From positions 222,130,554-222,194,553 of the forward strand of contig OU015490.1 of the NCBI GenBank assembly GCA_907164885.2: 64,000 nucleotides of DNA, written 5' to 3'. Origin of the DNA: Dolomedes plantarius (Eukaryota > Arthropoda > Arachnida > Araneae > Dolomedidae). Both the position numbers and the translations under genes were made by a program. How positions within the stretch are numbered: position 1 is the first letter of the stretch; every line of letters begins with the position of its first letter. Positions 39,926 to 50,230 of this stretch are shown here, one piece after another. The notes below the pieces were generated by a model. The model searched no databases and was not told the DNA's origin. It saw only the letters and a program-made list of their open reading frames with translations.

Positions 39926-40737
39926 CAAGTTTATCAATCTTTATGATCCATTTGACAATATTGCCTGACTCTTCTGAGTTGCATATAGTTTTTCAAAAGT
40001 TAATAGAATCACAAGGACTGCAATCGTAAATGATCGTATGATAGCAAAATAATTATATAGATATCAAAGTTGTCATACTTGGATACCTAAAACATAACTG
40101 ATAAAATACATAAAAGAGAGAGCATATTATAAATGACTAGTTGGTACCCGTCAAAACATGACGGCTAGATAGTAAATAAATATACTAATACACAAATTAT
40201 ACTCAACACATCATTGCCAAACATTGAAAATCATAATAATGCGCAGAAACAAATTAATGTGTTTAAGCGGCCTCGTTCTTAGTGAGTATATAAAGCCAGA
40301 TTTAAAAATGTCACTGAGCATGCGCAGAAAGCAATTTTTTTTAATTATAAATTATCGCCAATTAAACTGCGCGAAATAGACAATTTCCATCAGGTTTAAT
40401 CTTATATTTCACAAACATAATTATGATAAAAATAAAAATGGCAGAGAGAGATCTAGAGAGATTCCACGGAATAAACGGGTTTATCAGTAAAACATGTCAC
40501 TGACCATGCACAGAAGCAGAGAGTTTCTATAGCCAGATTTAAACATGCCACTGAGCGTGCGCAGAAATCAATTTTTAACAATAAATTATCGCTCATTAAC
40601 AGAAATTGCGGTTACAAAAACCAAATTTGACAAATCAAAAGATTACAATCTTTCGTTTAAGACCAAAATGAAGTAAATGGATACAGTATTTTCCTCTCAC
40701 GGACTGCTCAAAAAGTCGGCTTAGCAACTTATATATA
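39926..40737. other. Unassigned stretch with an 80-bp direct repeat
   Basis: Two copies (about 40302-40378 and 40530-40612) share GCCAGATTTAAA, ATG.CACTGAGC.TGCGCAGAAA and TAAATTATCGC. A small hairpin CCGTCAAAACATGACGG followed by CTAG (about 40147-40166) resembles a Helitron 3' end, but no 5' end was found. Confidence 0.45.
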
Positions 40738-41956
40738 CACTGAAGTGCCACTGAATTAGGGATACCTACCTAGTAACGAGTTGGGCCTCCTCTGGCCTTG
40801 ATAACGGCTGCCACACGACGAGGCATAGATTCAACAAGTTTCTGGAAACGTTGCACGGGAATGACTTGCCAAATATTGGCTAAAGCTGTCCATAATTCAG
40901 TAAGATTCTTTGGTGCTGTGTGATGGCCTTTCACGCCTTGTTCCAAAACATCCCAAAGATGCTCAATAGGATTTAAGTCTGGGCTTCTAGGTGGCCAATT
41001 CATGACAGAGAAGTCAGAGGAATGCTCATCCAACCAGCCAGTAGCCAACCGGGACTTGTGAGAGGTACAGTTGTCTTGCTGGAAAACTCCATTACCTTGC
41101 GGAAAACAGAACAGCATAAACGGATGGAGGTGATCACCCAGCAACTCTACGTACCGAATTGCATTGAGGGAGGTTGGTACACGCACCAAAAATCCCAAAC
41201 TGTGCCACGAAAAAACACCCCAGACCATGATTGAACCTCAATGCCCTTCAAATGTTCCAGCCAGGCTTGCAGGATCCATGGCTTCATGAGCCTGACGCCA
41301 TATTCTCAGCCTCTCGTCGGCGTTAAGTAGTCGGAATCGAGACTCATCACTCCATACTACTCGTTTCCAGTCCTCTACACTCCAGTCTCTGTGCTCTCTT
41401 GCCCAGGCAAGACGTGGAGCCCGATGGCGAGTATAGAGCAATGGTACTCTCGTAGGTCGACGGTTCCCGAAACCCATACGGTGAAGAGAGCATTGCACAG
41501 TCCGTTTACTGACTGTACGACTGGCACCGTCGTTAAACTGGGTGGTAATTTGAGCTAATGTTTGGCTTCGCTGGCTACGTACAATACGCCTGAGCCGTCT
41601 CTCACCACGCACTGTCAAGGCTAATTGTCCTTTGCAGTTTGCCCGATCGCTAGTTTTTTTCCACCATCCATGTATTCTTAGTATACTCTTGACACTGTCG
41701 ACCTTGAAAATCCTAGCTGTCTGACGATTTAGGAAATTGAATGGCCCATGCGTCGCGTACCTACGATTTGTCCGCGATCGAAGGCGTCTAAATCAGGCAG
41801 TTTACCCATACTGGCAATTCCAACAACTAATTCAGAACAACCACAGTACGCGCTATATATGCAGTTACCACAGCACCCTCACTTGCGCATACATGATGGG
41901 CAGCGCTACACAATTTGCATAGGCTTTTCTATCCCTAATTCAGTTGCACTTCAGTG
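40738..41956 (-). mobile_element. Tc1/mariner transposon C, DD36E type
   Basis: The inverted ends CACTGAAGTGCCACTGAATT and, reversed, CACTGAAGTGCAACTGAATT both continue AGGGATA. TA occurs at the left border, and the element holds a minus-strand transposase with 36 residues between the last two catalytic residues. That spacing and the protein sequence match the described Incomer (DD36E) group as I remember it. Confidence 0.92.
40770..41791 (-). pseudogene. DD36E Tc1/mariner transposase pseudogene (element C)
   Basis: The protein runs from DAFDRGQIVGTRRMGHSIS through VRQLGFSRSTVSRVY (helix-turn-helix) to VIKARGGPTRY. Catalytic residues are D in VVWSDESRFRLL, D in FQQDNCTSHKSRL and E in SPDLNPIEHLWD. 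Damage: the expected start codon reads TTA (41791), two TAA stops lie in the N-terminus, and an A7 run at about 41654 has lost one base relative to the frame. A TGA lies at 41238-41240 between EGH and GSIMVWG. Everything else is open, so decay is recent or mild. The intact enzyme would excise and reinsert the element at TA. Confidence 0.93.
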
Positions 41957-42274
41957 AATAAGAAGTAATCATTTTTTAATTTAAAAAAATCTTCAGAAAA
42001 TTAACTTGAAACTGAATGATGAAAGGGATTAAATTTGACGACAATTAAAATAATTTTATTGAACTTTAAGTAATTTTAGAAAATGGTTCATGCATTATTT
42101 TATTTGCATTTTATTTTTATCATTTTTTATTTAAAAAAAATAGGATTTTTTAAATTGAAATCTGTGCTTTATTTTTTAGATGCAATCTGTGTTTATTACA
42201 TTTTTCCTCGCTAGGAGCCCTAGTTATAATATCAAACAAACTTGGGACAAACAAGTTCATTTGTGATTCAATTT
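41957..42274. other. AT-rich spacer
   Basis: No feature seen. Confidence 0.5.
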
Positions 42275-42735
42275 CTAAACATTCAGGGATTTGAAAATCC
42301 CACTGCATAATTTCCTTTCATCTATATGGCGTAAAGAATCAAAGTGCAAAAGTTTTGCCGCAACACAAATTTTAAAAAGGGAAATAAAAAACCTTAACTT
42401 CAGAGAAAATATATTTACCCACATCTGCTCATCTCGACCCATTATGTACACAAATTGCTCGATGAAATGCCGACAATCTTTTGCTGTGTTGCAGGGGTAA
42501 ACAACATCTGCCGACATTAAATCTTTCACCTCGACCCTACAAATTGCTCTCAGAATGGCTGTTATCATCCAAAAATCCGAGAAATCCTTTTCCGTAAACC
42601 CATCTTGTGTAACCAATCAACTGTTTTCCCTCGCAGGCTTAAAGTAAAGCTAGAAAATATGAAGCACGAAGTGCTTCAGGGGATCTAAGTTCTAAAACTG
42701 CAATCAAACCAGGAGAGTAAATGGCAGCATACGAG
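42275..42735 (-). repeat. Unclassified dispersed repeat, copy 2
   Basis: Diverged homolog of 35779-36120 in the same orientation. It carries a 113-codon minus frame, MVTQDGFTEKDFSDFWMITA..., whose frame differs from that of copy 1, so at least one copy is frameshifted. No domain recognised. Confidence 0.5.
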
Positions 42736-43319
42736 ATATGAGATCTCTTTTTTTCTATGAACCCCCGTATATATTAAACGTTTTATTTCCTCTGAAAGAT
42801 AGTCAAAAAATACATTTTTAATTCTTTGGTGAATCTCTTGCTTTGAAAATTATCTGAAACCGAAAATAAACCTTGGAATGAAGGAATAGAAACTAACCAG
42901 ATCGAAATGACTAGATCTATTTCGTCTTTTTATTGCCACCATTTATTTTGCCTAAACCAACCTAGTAGAACAAAAGAAAAATCGTTAATTAGTGGAAAAC
43001 CAGCATTTCGGATATTAGTACTCAACCTTAAATTTTTCGGTAAAACAGTGAAAAGTGCTGAACTTTTTCATAGTTGTAGTCGCAAGTTCTCAATACAGAT
43101 TCACAATTCCTGTTTAAAATACTGTTTATACAGGGTCATCGAAAAAGTTGTCTGTGATTTCAGTTGTGCACACTGGGAACAACAATCGACCTATCGGATT
43201 TTGCGTAGCAGAAGATGGGATGTTAACTCTGGGAGTTTCATTTATCCATATCATGGTGACCGTGACTACGCTGGGGGCATGCGCCGACGCTGTGACGTCG
43301 CACTTTCTCCTACATAGGA

Positions 43320-44012
43320 AGTGACAGTCCAATTCTTTGGCTACCAAGAAGCCCCGATTTGACCCCTCCAGAGTTTATTAAATGATACGAAAAAGTTAAA
43401 ACCTTAAGTAATCTATTTTTAAGGAAGTTTTCTATAGGGTTACCTGAAAACCATTGTGTTAGTGTGAGAAGATCTGGGACACCAGGGCGCGGTGGCCCGG
43501 TTGGCATGAGCAGCGGGCGAGTGATCTCAACGTTCCTGGTTCGATGCTCGTCGCTGCCAATCCACCGCCGTGTTCACTAACGGTGGCCGGGGCTCGTAAA
43601 ATAGGGCGTGCCTATAATGTCCTCCAAGTTCTCGAATTTACCTCTGGAGGTGCGGGGTCAGGTGTTCCGGTCTCGTCACTTGACTCGGATCAAAATTATG
43701 GGACCGATGTTCTTCGAGGTCAAGTCAGACTTCAGCCCTAGTGGTACCTCGCCTTAAAATGAAGCTGCTTACTACCCTTCGCCAAGGACCTAGGATTTGA
43801 GGACCTAGGTCCTTTGGCCTTGCTGTAGGCTTTCCTACTCCAAGGGGATTGGAAACAACAACAACAGATCTGGGAACTACGCCATTTATCTGATAGAATC
43901 ACTGCTGTAATAGCGACTGTGACCCCTGCTGTGATAGCTACCTGGATGTAGGTCGACTGCCGCCTAGATGTGTGCCGAGCGACGAGGTGTGCTCATATCA
44001 AAACCTACTAGG
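43320..44012 (+). pseudogene. Mariner-like transposase remnant, split
   Basis: At about 43322 the plus strand reads DSPILWLPRSPDLTPPEF, the conserved block around the last catalytic residue of mariner-type enzymes (WxPRSPDLxPxDFFLWG). After the SINE, 43889-44012 reads DRITAVIATVTPAVIATWM, a stop, then VDCRLDVCRATRCAHIKTY, the C-terminal helix region of the same family ('xRLDxCRATxGAHIE'). Most of the upstream coding region is missing or unreadable. The two parts bracket the SINE and its target duplication. Confidence 0.7.
43480..43865 (+). repeat. Full-length tRNA-derived SINE
   Basis: The head carries GCGCGGTGGCCCGGTTGGCA (box A) and GGTTCGATGCTCG (box B). The body is shared with copies at 24.2 and 39.6 kb and the tail is CAACAACAAC. 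A 10-bp target duplication AGATCTGGGA occurs at 43470-43479 and 43866-43875, so both ends are defined. Length 386 bp. Confidence 0.92.
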
Positions 44013-44830
44013 TAATGACCAAAAGTTGATTCGTTTCTGTATCCTTTGGTGAAAAAATAAACACCCTGAGTTCTATTATACTATATATAGCGACCAGCAT
44101 AGTCGCTTTTAGTTTTATATTTTCTTTTGCAAAACAACTCAACTGAAAGTAATATATGTAAGGAATGTTACCAATACCTGTCATCATAAATATACGTTGA
44201 CTTCATTTTCAAAATGGAGTAAAAATTCAGCAAGTACTAAAATATAGTGTGGATTACAACTATGATATTCATAAAACTTCTTGATATACACAGTTGAGTA
44301 TTTCATAAGTAGGAGATACCACAGTGACAGAATCAAAAGAACGAACTCTAGATAAACCTACATACTGTCCATGACTAAACACTGGATTTCATAGGTCTAA
44401 ACATATTTTGTCAGAGGATCATCAATTGTAACAAATGTCGCCTCTATATACACGCTGTTTTAAATTGCGGACGGCCACTAATGTTAACATCCGGTAGTTG
44501 CAGCCGTTGCCATTCGGAGTGAAGAAATATCGTCAATTTTTGTTCCTCGTTATATACGCGTGTTATACATATAGATGGTTCTTTATTTTACGTTGCAATC
44601 ACGAACACGTTTTTCGATGACCCTGTATTTAACCTGATGACGGTTACTATGCACATAATATGAAAGGCTGAAAAAAGACTATATTGTTTGGCGAAATACG
44701 GCGGTGCCATCTTGAAAGAGACTGCTTCTCAGCATAACCATTATGATATATTATATAATTTATGATATATCTTAATTGTTACTTATATACATATCTAAAT
44801 AGTTACTTTCTAAAGAAGAATGCATATCTT

Positions 44831-44907
<77 letters not shown>
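44831..44907. repeat. (CA)n(TA)n(TG)n self-complementary microsatellite
   Basis: CA units pass into TA units and then TG units, so the whole tract can fold on itself as one hairpin. Confidence 0.97.
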
Positions 44908-44908
<1 letters not shown>

Positions 44909-45040
44909 CACATAAGTAAAAAAACCATTATAAAATGTCACATAAAGAAAATAAAGTTTTTCCCCCCAGTCCCCTTTAACTGAAACCTAAGTAAAATATG
45001 TTTATTTGACATTTTAATGGTTATTTTTACTTATGTGTCT
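44907..45040. repeat. Small inverted repeat (~40 bp arms)
   Basis: GACACATAAGTAAAAA (44906 onwards) recurs inverted at 45000-45039, with matching CCATTA and AAAATGTCA blocks in each arm. Possibly a short MITE beside the microsatellite. Confidence 0.7.
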
Positions 45041-45706
45041 TTATATAAAATTTATTATGAATATAAAAATATTTGAACACTACGACATAATTATACGCAT
45101 TAAAGTTTTAAATACTAACTTAAATTTTAAAACTCAACATCTTAGTCAGGCTTAGGTTTTTTTTTCATATATATATTTTGTATATTTTAGAACTATTATT
45201 AATCAATGGCTTGATTAGTGTAATTTTCCATCTTTTGTGCACAGGAAAGTTTTCAAAACAACAGGTCTGCAGTGTTTATAAAAACTAGTTTAAAATAATT
45301 TTTAATTACTTTGACTGCAAAGCATCATTTTTTTAAGACTAACTTTTGCGTCTGAGAAAATATTTTCAAAGTTTTCCTTCTCGGAATTTAAAATCCCGAG
45401 TACGGCTTTGGTGAAATAGAAAAAAGGATTGCTGTAAAAATTTTTTATAAAGATAAGGAATTTTGGATGTATCTTTTTAAAGATGGTAAATTGTGAAAAA
45501 TTCAATTCCTTGAAAAATATGAACAAACTGCAGCTATAAAGTAGGGTTCCCATATACGACACAACTTAAAAGAGTAGTATCGGGCGACGTAATAACCCTA
45601 AATTTATACTGTTTGCGTTATTTCATTCTAAATGTCTGCAATATGTTTTAAGCCAGGTGAGTAAAAATGTGCCTTGTTTGAAATAGTTATCTCCCGTACC
45701 GACTTA

Positions 45707-45709
<3 letters not shown>
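45041..45709. other. AT-rich spacer
   Basis: No supported gene. A minus frame of 86 codons (45302-45562) is phenylalanine-rich and unrecognised. Confidence 0.45.
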
Positions 45710-45756
<47 letters not shown>

Positions 45757-46181
45757 CAGTTCCTTAACTGACTGATTGACAGACCAAACTGCTAGACCTA
45801 AAGGGCTGAAATTTTGCATGGCGATTCTTCTCATAGAGTAGGAGTGCACTAAGAAAGATTTTTGAAAAATTATATTTTTTCAATTAAATTTTTAAGCTGT
45901 TTTTCTAATATTCTTTAAAGTTTGCATTTAAAGTAAAAATTTGAGGGTTATAAAATTTTTATCACGAGAAAGATCATAAAAATTCCTTCAAAATGAAATC
46001 ATTTTCGAACCATTACATTAATTTTCTGAATTTTGGTGAATTTTTAAAGATTAAATTTTAGAATTTAATTTATTAAATGCTGATCACGTGGTTTCTTTTC
46101 TTTTTGTGATACTTTAAACTAATTTTGCGTCACATGCATAACAACGAAATAAATTGACCAAAAACAAAAACAAAAACAAAA

Positions 46182-46227
<46 letters not shown>

Positions 46228-46825
46228 GTATATGTATATTAGGGTGGACCGAAAACACTTTGTGGAACCGAAACACTTTTAGGACCGAAAACACTTTTAT
46301 GGGAAGTGCTGAGCACGCCACAAGACAGTAAAAGGGCCGGCAACTTCTAGAGCAAAAAACAATGTGTCTCACTGACTATATAGAACCTGTCTGGGCACAA
46401 ATGAAGCACGCCAAATTGGCGCGATGGGTAGCTTGGGCAAACGCCAAAGGTTGCCATATTCACGGTTGCTCGCCTTTCAGGCTACTTTACCATTTGCACA
46501 TTTATTTCTGATAAACAAAAGGGGGGGTTGCATTACATGAATTAAATTAATCAGATGACTTGAAAGTTACGAATAACTATTCGTGACAAAAATAAATTTT
46601 TTTCAGCAGTTTTTTGAAAAGCTCTCATATAATGCATTTCAAATGCAATAGTTCGCAGTGTTTAGTAAAAGGGTGTTAAAAGACAGGGAACCATTTTTAT
46701 ACGTATGTTTAAAACATTTATTGTACAAATAAAACATTCAAAAGTACCATTTTTTTAAAAAAACATATTTTCATAAGATTGCTGCAAATGATATTTTCGT
46801 CGGTCCTATTATGCCAAATTATTGA

Positions 46826-47350
46826 TTGTTGAACTCAGACACATTGAAGGCAGCTTTTGAAGAAAATTCTGACATAACAGGCCTTGACAACAGGGTGCTT
46901 CTTATGTAGCCATGTCTAGCTTCTGCACCGCACACACTTTGGCTAGCCTCGGTGACAATTTTGACGCAACACTCCACAATTGGGTGTGACATGGAAATCT
47001 GTTGAAGTCTGAAATCAATGGTCTGCCAGTTTTGATCATTTCTTCTATTTCTTCGTCCGGTACATTCCTTAGCAAAGGTGGTGGAGTGACATTACAAACA
47101 TTCCACTTAATCATATCAATGTAATTGATCGCGTTGAAGTCAAGTGTTGGCACTCTAAAATCTCTAATTGTTTTCCGCTTGGAATTTATCCGAACTTTGA
47201 AAACTCCATGTAATCCCAGTTCTCTCAAATGCTGTCTTTGGTCGATAACCATAGCCACAATTAAATTTTCGGGGTGTGCAAAGTATGAATTTCCGTCTAC
47301 TACTAGGTCGATTATTTTTCGCAAATGTTCAGAGAGGTATCGGGTTAAAT
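46826..47350 (-). pseudogene. Transposase-like C-terminal fragment of the TIR element
   Basis: The minus strand reads RYLSEHLRKIIDLVVDGNSY, a middle part with LGLHGVFKVRINSKRKTIRD, then TPPPLLRNVPDEEIEEMI and DFNRFPCHTQ. It then shifts frame and continues through a VxRCVKxVTEASxxVCG-type block to the end. The PPLLRxxxDEEI and PCHTQxVERxVKxVTEAS blocks form a C-terminus common to many unannotated arthropod and cnidarian proteins. No catalytic residues can be assigned from this fragment. A (CA)n tract (47351-47374) truncates it upstream. Confidence 0.6.
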
Positions 47351-47374
47351 GTATACACACACACACACACACAC
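47351..47374. repeat. (CA)n microsatellite in the loop of the inverted duplication
   Basis: A short CA run just left of the right arm of the inverted duplication, where the coding frame ends. Confidence 0.95.
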
Positions 47375-47389
47375 AAATTGCAAGCGGGA

Positions 47390-47990
47390 TGATGTCAGAC
47401 TTCAATAGATTTCCATGTCACACCCAAGCTGTGGGGCGTTGCGTCAAAATTGTCACCGAGGCTAGCCAAAGTGTGTGCGGTGGTACTGAAGCTAGACATG
47501 GCTACATTAGAAGCACCCTGTTGTCACAATCAATTATGCCACAATTTTCTTCAAAAGCTGCCTTCAATGTGTCTGAGTTGAACAATCAATAATATGGCAT
47601 AATAGTATAAATTATGCTATAATCAATAATATGCTATTAAAGCTATAATCGATAATATGATAATAGCTTTAGTGTAATTAGAAAACTACAAACATTTGAT
47701 AATTGTAAAACAGTAGTAACTTATGATTTTAAAGATCTATTTAATAATATCAACGAAGATAAAAAGGGGAGTAAAAACAACATTTGCAGAAATCTTATGA
47801 AAATACTTTTTTTTTAATAGTACTTTTGAATGTTTTGTTTGTACAATAAATGCTTCAAACATACATATAAAAATTATTCCCTGTCTTTTAACACCCTTTT
47901 ACTGAACATTGAGAACTATTACATTTGAAATGCATTATATCACAGCTTTTCAAAAAACTGCCGAAAAAAATTTTCTTATTATTTTCAATA
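47390..47990 (+). repeat. Right arm of the inverted duplication, with insertion
   Basis: The reverse complement of 46600-47018. It reads, on the plus strand, SDFNRFPCHTQAVGRCVKIV and TEASQSVCGGTEARHGYIRS and ends in SELNNQ-stop. This copy lacks the frameshift of the left one. The arm is interrupted at about 47606-47770 by foreign sequence. Confidence 0.8.
47640..47757 (+). repeat. Copied segment of the nearby reverse transcriptase
   Basis: About 100 bp, from GATAATAGCTTTAGT to TTTAATAATATCAA, is nearly identical to 48481-48575 in the reverse transcriptase, in the same orientation. It lies inside the right arm of the inverted duplication. Confidence 0.85.
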
Positions 47991-48127
47991 CTTCGAAGTG
48001 AATGCGCGATCGGAAGATATTTTTTTTCACAAATTTTTTTTACGGTTTTTCTTATCTATAAGTGTAACAACTTTTTTTAACTAGCCGTTTCCGAAAATAA
48101 AAAAAATAGTTTTTTCGGCCCACCCTA

Positions 48128-48130
<3 letters not shown>

Positions 48131-48174
<44 letters not shown>
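48131..48174. repeat. (TA)n microsatellite
   Basis: TA tract between the TIR element and the reverse transcriptase. Confidence 0.97.
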
Positions 48175-48178
<4 letters not shown>

Positions 48179-49112
48179 AAAATATTTTGCCATAAGTTTA
48201 AAAAAGCAGCTAGAAAATAGTGATCTGTTTCAGCCTTTAAAAGAAACGACTAGTTTTATTATTAAGAAAATTATAGCAAAATATAAACTACTAGGTATAT
48301 CATCAAACAACTATCTCTTTCCATATATTACTTTAGTTCCTAAATTTCATAAAACACCTATTGCTTTTAAAGCAGTAACCTGTGAACACAACACTTATGC
48401 CACCAAAGCAAGTGTAATATTATTAAATTACCTTAAATTAATCTATAAAAATATACCATCTGATGTTTGTGGTATAATTGATAATAGCTTTAGTCTAATT
48501 AGAAAACTACAAACATTTGATAATTGTAAAACAGTAGTAACTTATGATTTTAAAGATCTATTTAATAATATCAATATAATTGATTTAAATAGAATAATCA
48601 TAAAGTTAGTACAAAATAATATTCAATACTTAGGCAACGAAATTAAACTAACTCGTTTCAATAGGCTCCTAGATTTTGTAACTAAACATAATTACATAGT
48701 TCATAATAAGAGTATATACTTACAGACCAAAGGTGTACCACAAGGTGGAAATGCTTAAAGTATGCTAGCTAATTTATACTTACATTATTTTGAAATTAAT
48801 AATATAGATAATTGCAATTACAATATATTTAGGTATATAGATGATATAATAGTAATTAATAAAAATAATAACCATATAGGCTTAAATTTTTACCCTCCTA
48901 NNNNNNNNNNNNNNNNNNNNNNNNNNNNNNNNNNNNNNNNNNNNNNNNNNNNNNNNNNNNNNNNNNNNNNNNNNNNNNNNNNNNNNNNNNNNNNNNNNNN
49001 ATCCAAAAAAATATTAAATACAGTAAAAGAATGTTATACAAACTGTACTATATTCTTTAATATTCTTTATATTAGATTAATTGAATTTTTCTCTACATTA
49101 TTTTGTCTATAA
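48175..49112 (+). pseudogene. Reverse transcriptase of uncertain (Penelope-like?) type
   Basis: One frame reads PKFHKTPIAFKAVTCEHNTY, a motif-A region VVTYDFKDLFNNINI, then KGVPQGGNA, a TAA stop (48756-48758) and SMLANLYLHYFE. It continues with FRYIDDIIVINKNN, the YxDD catalytic motif. 'PKFHKxPxxFR' and 'DFxxLYxxI' occur in Penelope-like elements. The GxPQGGNA motif is unlike the GxPMGSP usual there, so the clade is open. The thumb and any endonuclease lie beyond a 100-base N gap (48901-49000). After the gap the frame ends without recognised sequence. The 5' end merges with a TA tract and no start is assigned. Confidence 0.75.
48901..49000. other. Assembly gap (100 N)
   Basis: Exactly 100 undefined bases, the common placeholder for a gap of unknown length. 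It interrupts the reverse transcriptase after the YxDD region. Confidence 0.99.
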
Positions 49113-49137
49113 AATTATCCTTTACGATTTTCTTATA

Positions 49138-49330
49138 ATATATATATATATATATATATTTTACATCAATTGTATACATTGATCGTCGTATTTATCCTAT
49201 ATTATATATATATTTGGCATGAATTGCATACATTGACCGTTGCATTTTTTTGAATGTACTCCGTAGCGAAGCACGGGTTTTCAGCTAGTGTATATATATA
49301 TATATATTATATATATATATATATACACAC
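49138..49330. repeat. TA tracts and Helitron-like 3' end
   Basis: Short TA tracts at about 49138-49160 and 49290-49325 bracket the GCGAAGCACGGGTTTTCAGC-TAG end. Confidence 0.8.
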
Positions 49331-49930
49331 AGGGTGTCCATAATTTAAGTCCCACTTTCAAATGGCTGCAAAAAAAGAACCACTGGTCAGAATGACTTCA
49401 AATTTGAACTTAATATAGTGGAAGAAGAGGGAAACGATTTGGCATAAAAAAGTTCCAAAAGGTATCAATAGATGGCGCTGTAACATTTGGGCACTTTTTT
49501 TATATGCCAAATCGTTTTCCCCTTCTTCCCGTATATTCAGTTCAAATTCATGTCATTCTGACCAGGGGGCTTCTTTCGCAGCCTTTTGAAAGTGGGACGG
49601 TCCATAATTATGACCTGTTGTGGCCCATAATTAAAGTCCCACTTTCAAAAGGCTGCAAAAAATAACCACTGGTCAGAATGACTTAAAATTTGAAGTCATT
49701 CAGACCAGCGGTTCTTTTTTCGCAGCCTTTTGAAAGTGGGACTGTCCATAATTAGGACCGGGGGTGTCCATATTAAGTATATTGATACCATTTTGGAACT
49801 CAGTTTTTTGATTATGCAAATCGTCCGCCCCCTTCTTCCAGTATATTCAGTTCAAAATTTGCAGTCATTCTGATCAGGGTTCTTTGTTTGCATAGCCTTT
49901 TAAAGTGTGACTTTAATTATGGACACCCTA
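49328..49930. mobile_element. Nested foldback MITE cluster
   Basis: CAGGGTGTCCATAATT at the left and ATTATGGACACCCTA at the right mark outer ends. Inside, AAGTCCCACTTTCAAA and its complement occur at least five times in alternating orientation (about 49350, 49590, 49637, 49735, 49905). Each is followed by AAAGAACC.CTGGTCAGAATGA or its complement. The pattern is a foldback element with another copy of itself inserted. No coding sequence. Confidence 0.8.
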
Positions 49931-49934
49931 TATG

Positions 49935-50230
49935 ATATAGTGCCTAGCTGGCTCGGGTTTTTATCCCGATAAGCGTCATGAAAAAATATCTCTGTCCCTG
50001 CCGGTTCTTTGCATCGTTTAACTGCGGTAGACCGCAAAGTACGAATTGAGGTCCGAGGAAGGTCAGATATGGTACGGTACCCCCAGATGTCCCACCTGGG
50101 GGGGTGCTCGGTTAAAGATTGAGGTAGCACCCCCAGCTAAGTCGAACACCGACCCTTGTGACCCCGTACACTATTTTAAAACCGGCGCCATAGTTCCTCA
50201 GCCCGCAAAAAGCCTATAGGAATCTGGTAG
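49935..50230 (+). repeat. tRNA-type SINE, second family
   Basis: Matches the SINE at 58.0-58.4 kb in the body: CCCCCAGATGTC, GGGGTGCTC, ATTGAG, GCACC, AGCTAAG, GACCCTT and AAAAGCCTAT in the same order. The head contains TAGCTGGCTCGGG and CCGGTTCTTTGCATCG as possible A and B boxes. Confidence 0.65.

Larger units (their letters stand above)
43131..44625 (+). mobile_element. Mariner-like element interrupted by a SINE
   Basis: TA borders (43129-43130 and 44626-44627) and inverted ends CAGGGTCATCGAAAAA (the right end reversed is the same). A plus-strand transposase relic lies near the left end. A SINE (43480-43865) has inserted in it. Confidence 0.85.
46239..48128 (-). mobile_element. TIR transposon with internal inverted duplication
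   Basis: The ends are TTAGGGTGGACCGAAAA and, reversed, TTAGGGTGGGCCGAAAA. (TA)n tracts flank both. The minus strand carries the end of a transposase-like gene. The last part of this gene and its 3' flank occur a second time in opposite orientation on the right (47390-47990). I recognise the coding family as a recurrent unnamed arthropod repeat, not a defined superfamily. Confidence 0.75.
45754..49288 (+). mobile_element. Helitron-like shell carrying nested elements
   Basis: The left part ACAGTTCCTTAACTGACTGA..GGGCTGAAATTTTGCATGG resembles a widespread arthropod repeat end. The right part closes with GTAGCGAAGCACGGGTTTTC then AGCTAG before a T (49289), like the 3' end of the 12.1 kb Helitron (GCGAAGCCGGGT...CTAG|T). 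TA tracts occur at both borders. Pairing of the two ends into one element is inference. The interior holds a TIR transposon, a reverse transcriptase and an assembly gap. Confidence 0.5.

Noticed and set aside
40140..40170. Helitron 3' end (hairpin plus CTAG)
   Set aside because: The hairpin touches CTAG directly and no TC 5' end was found; too weak to call.
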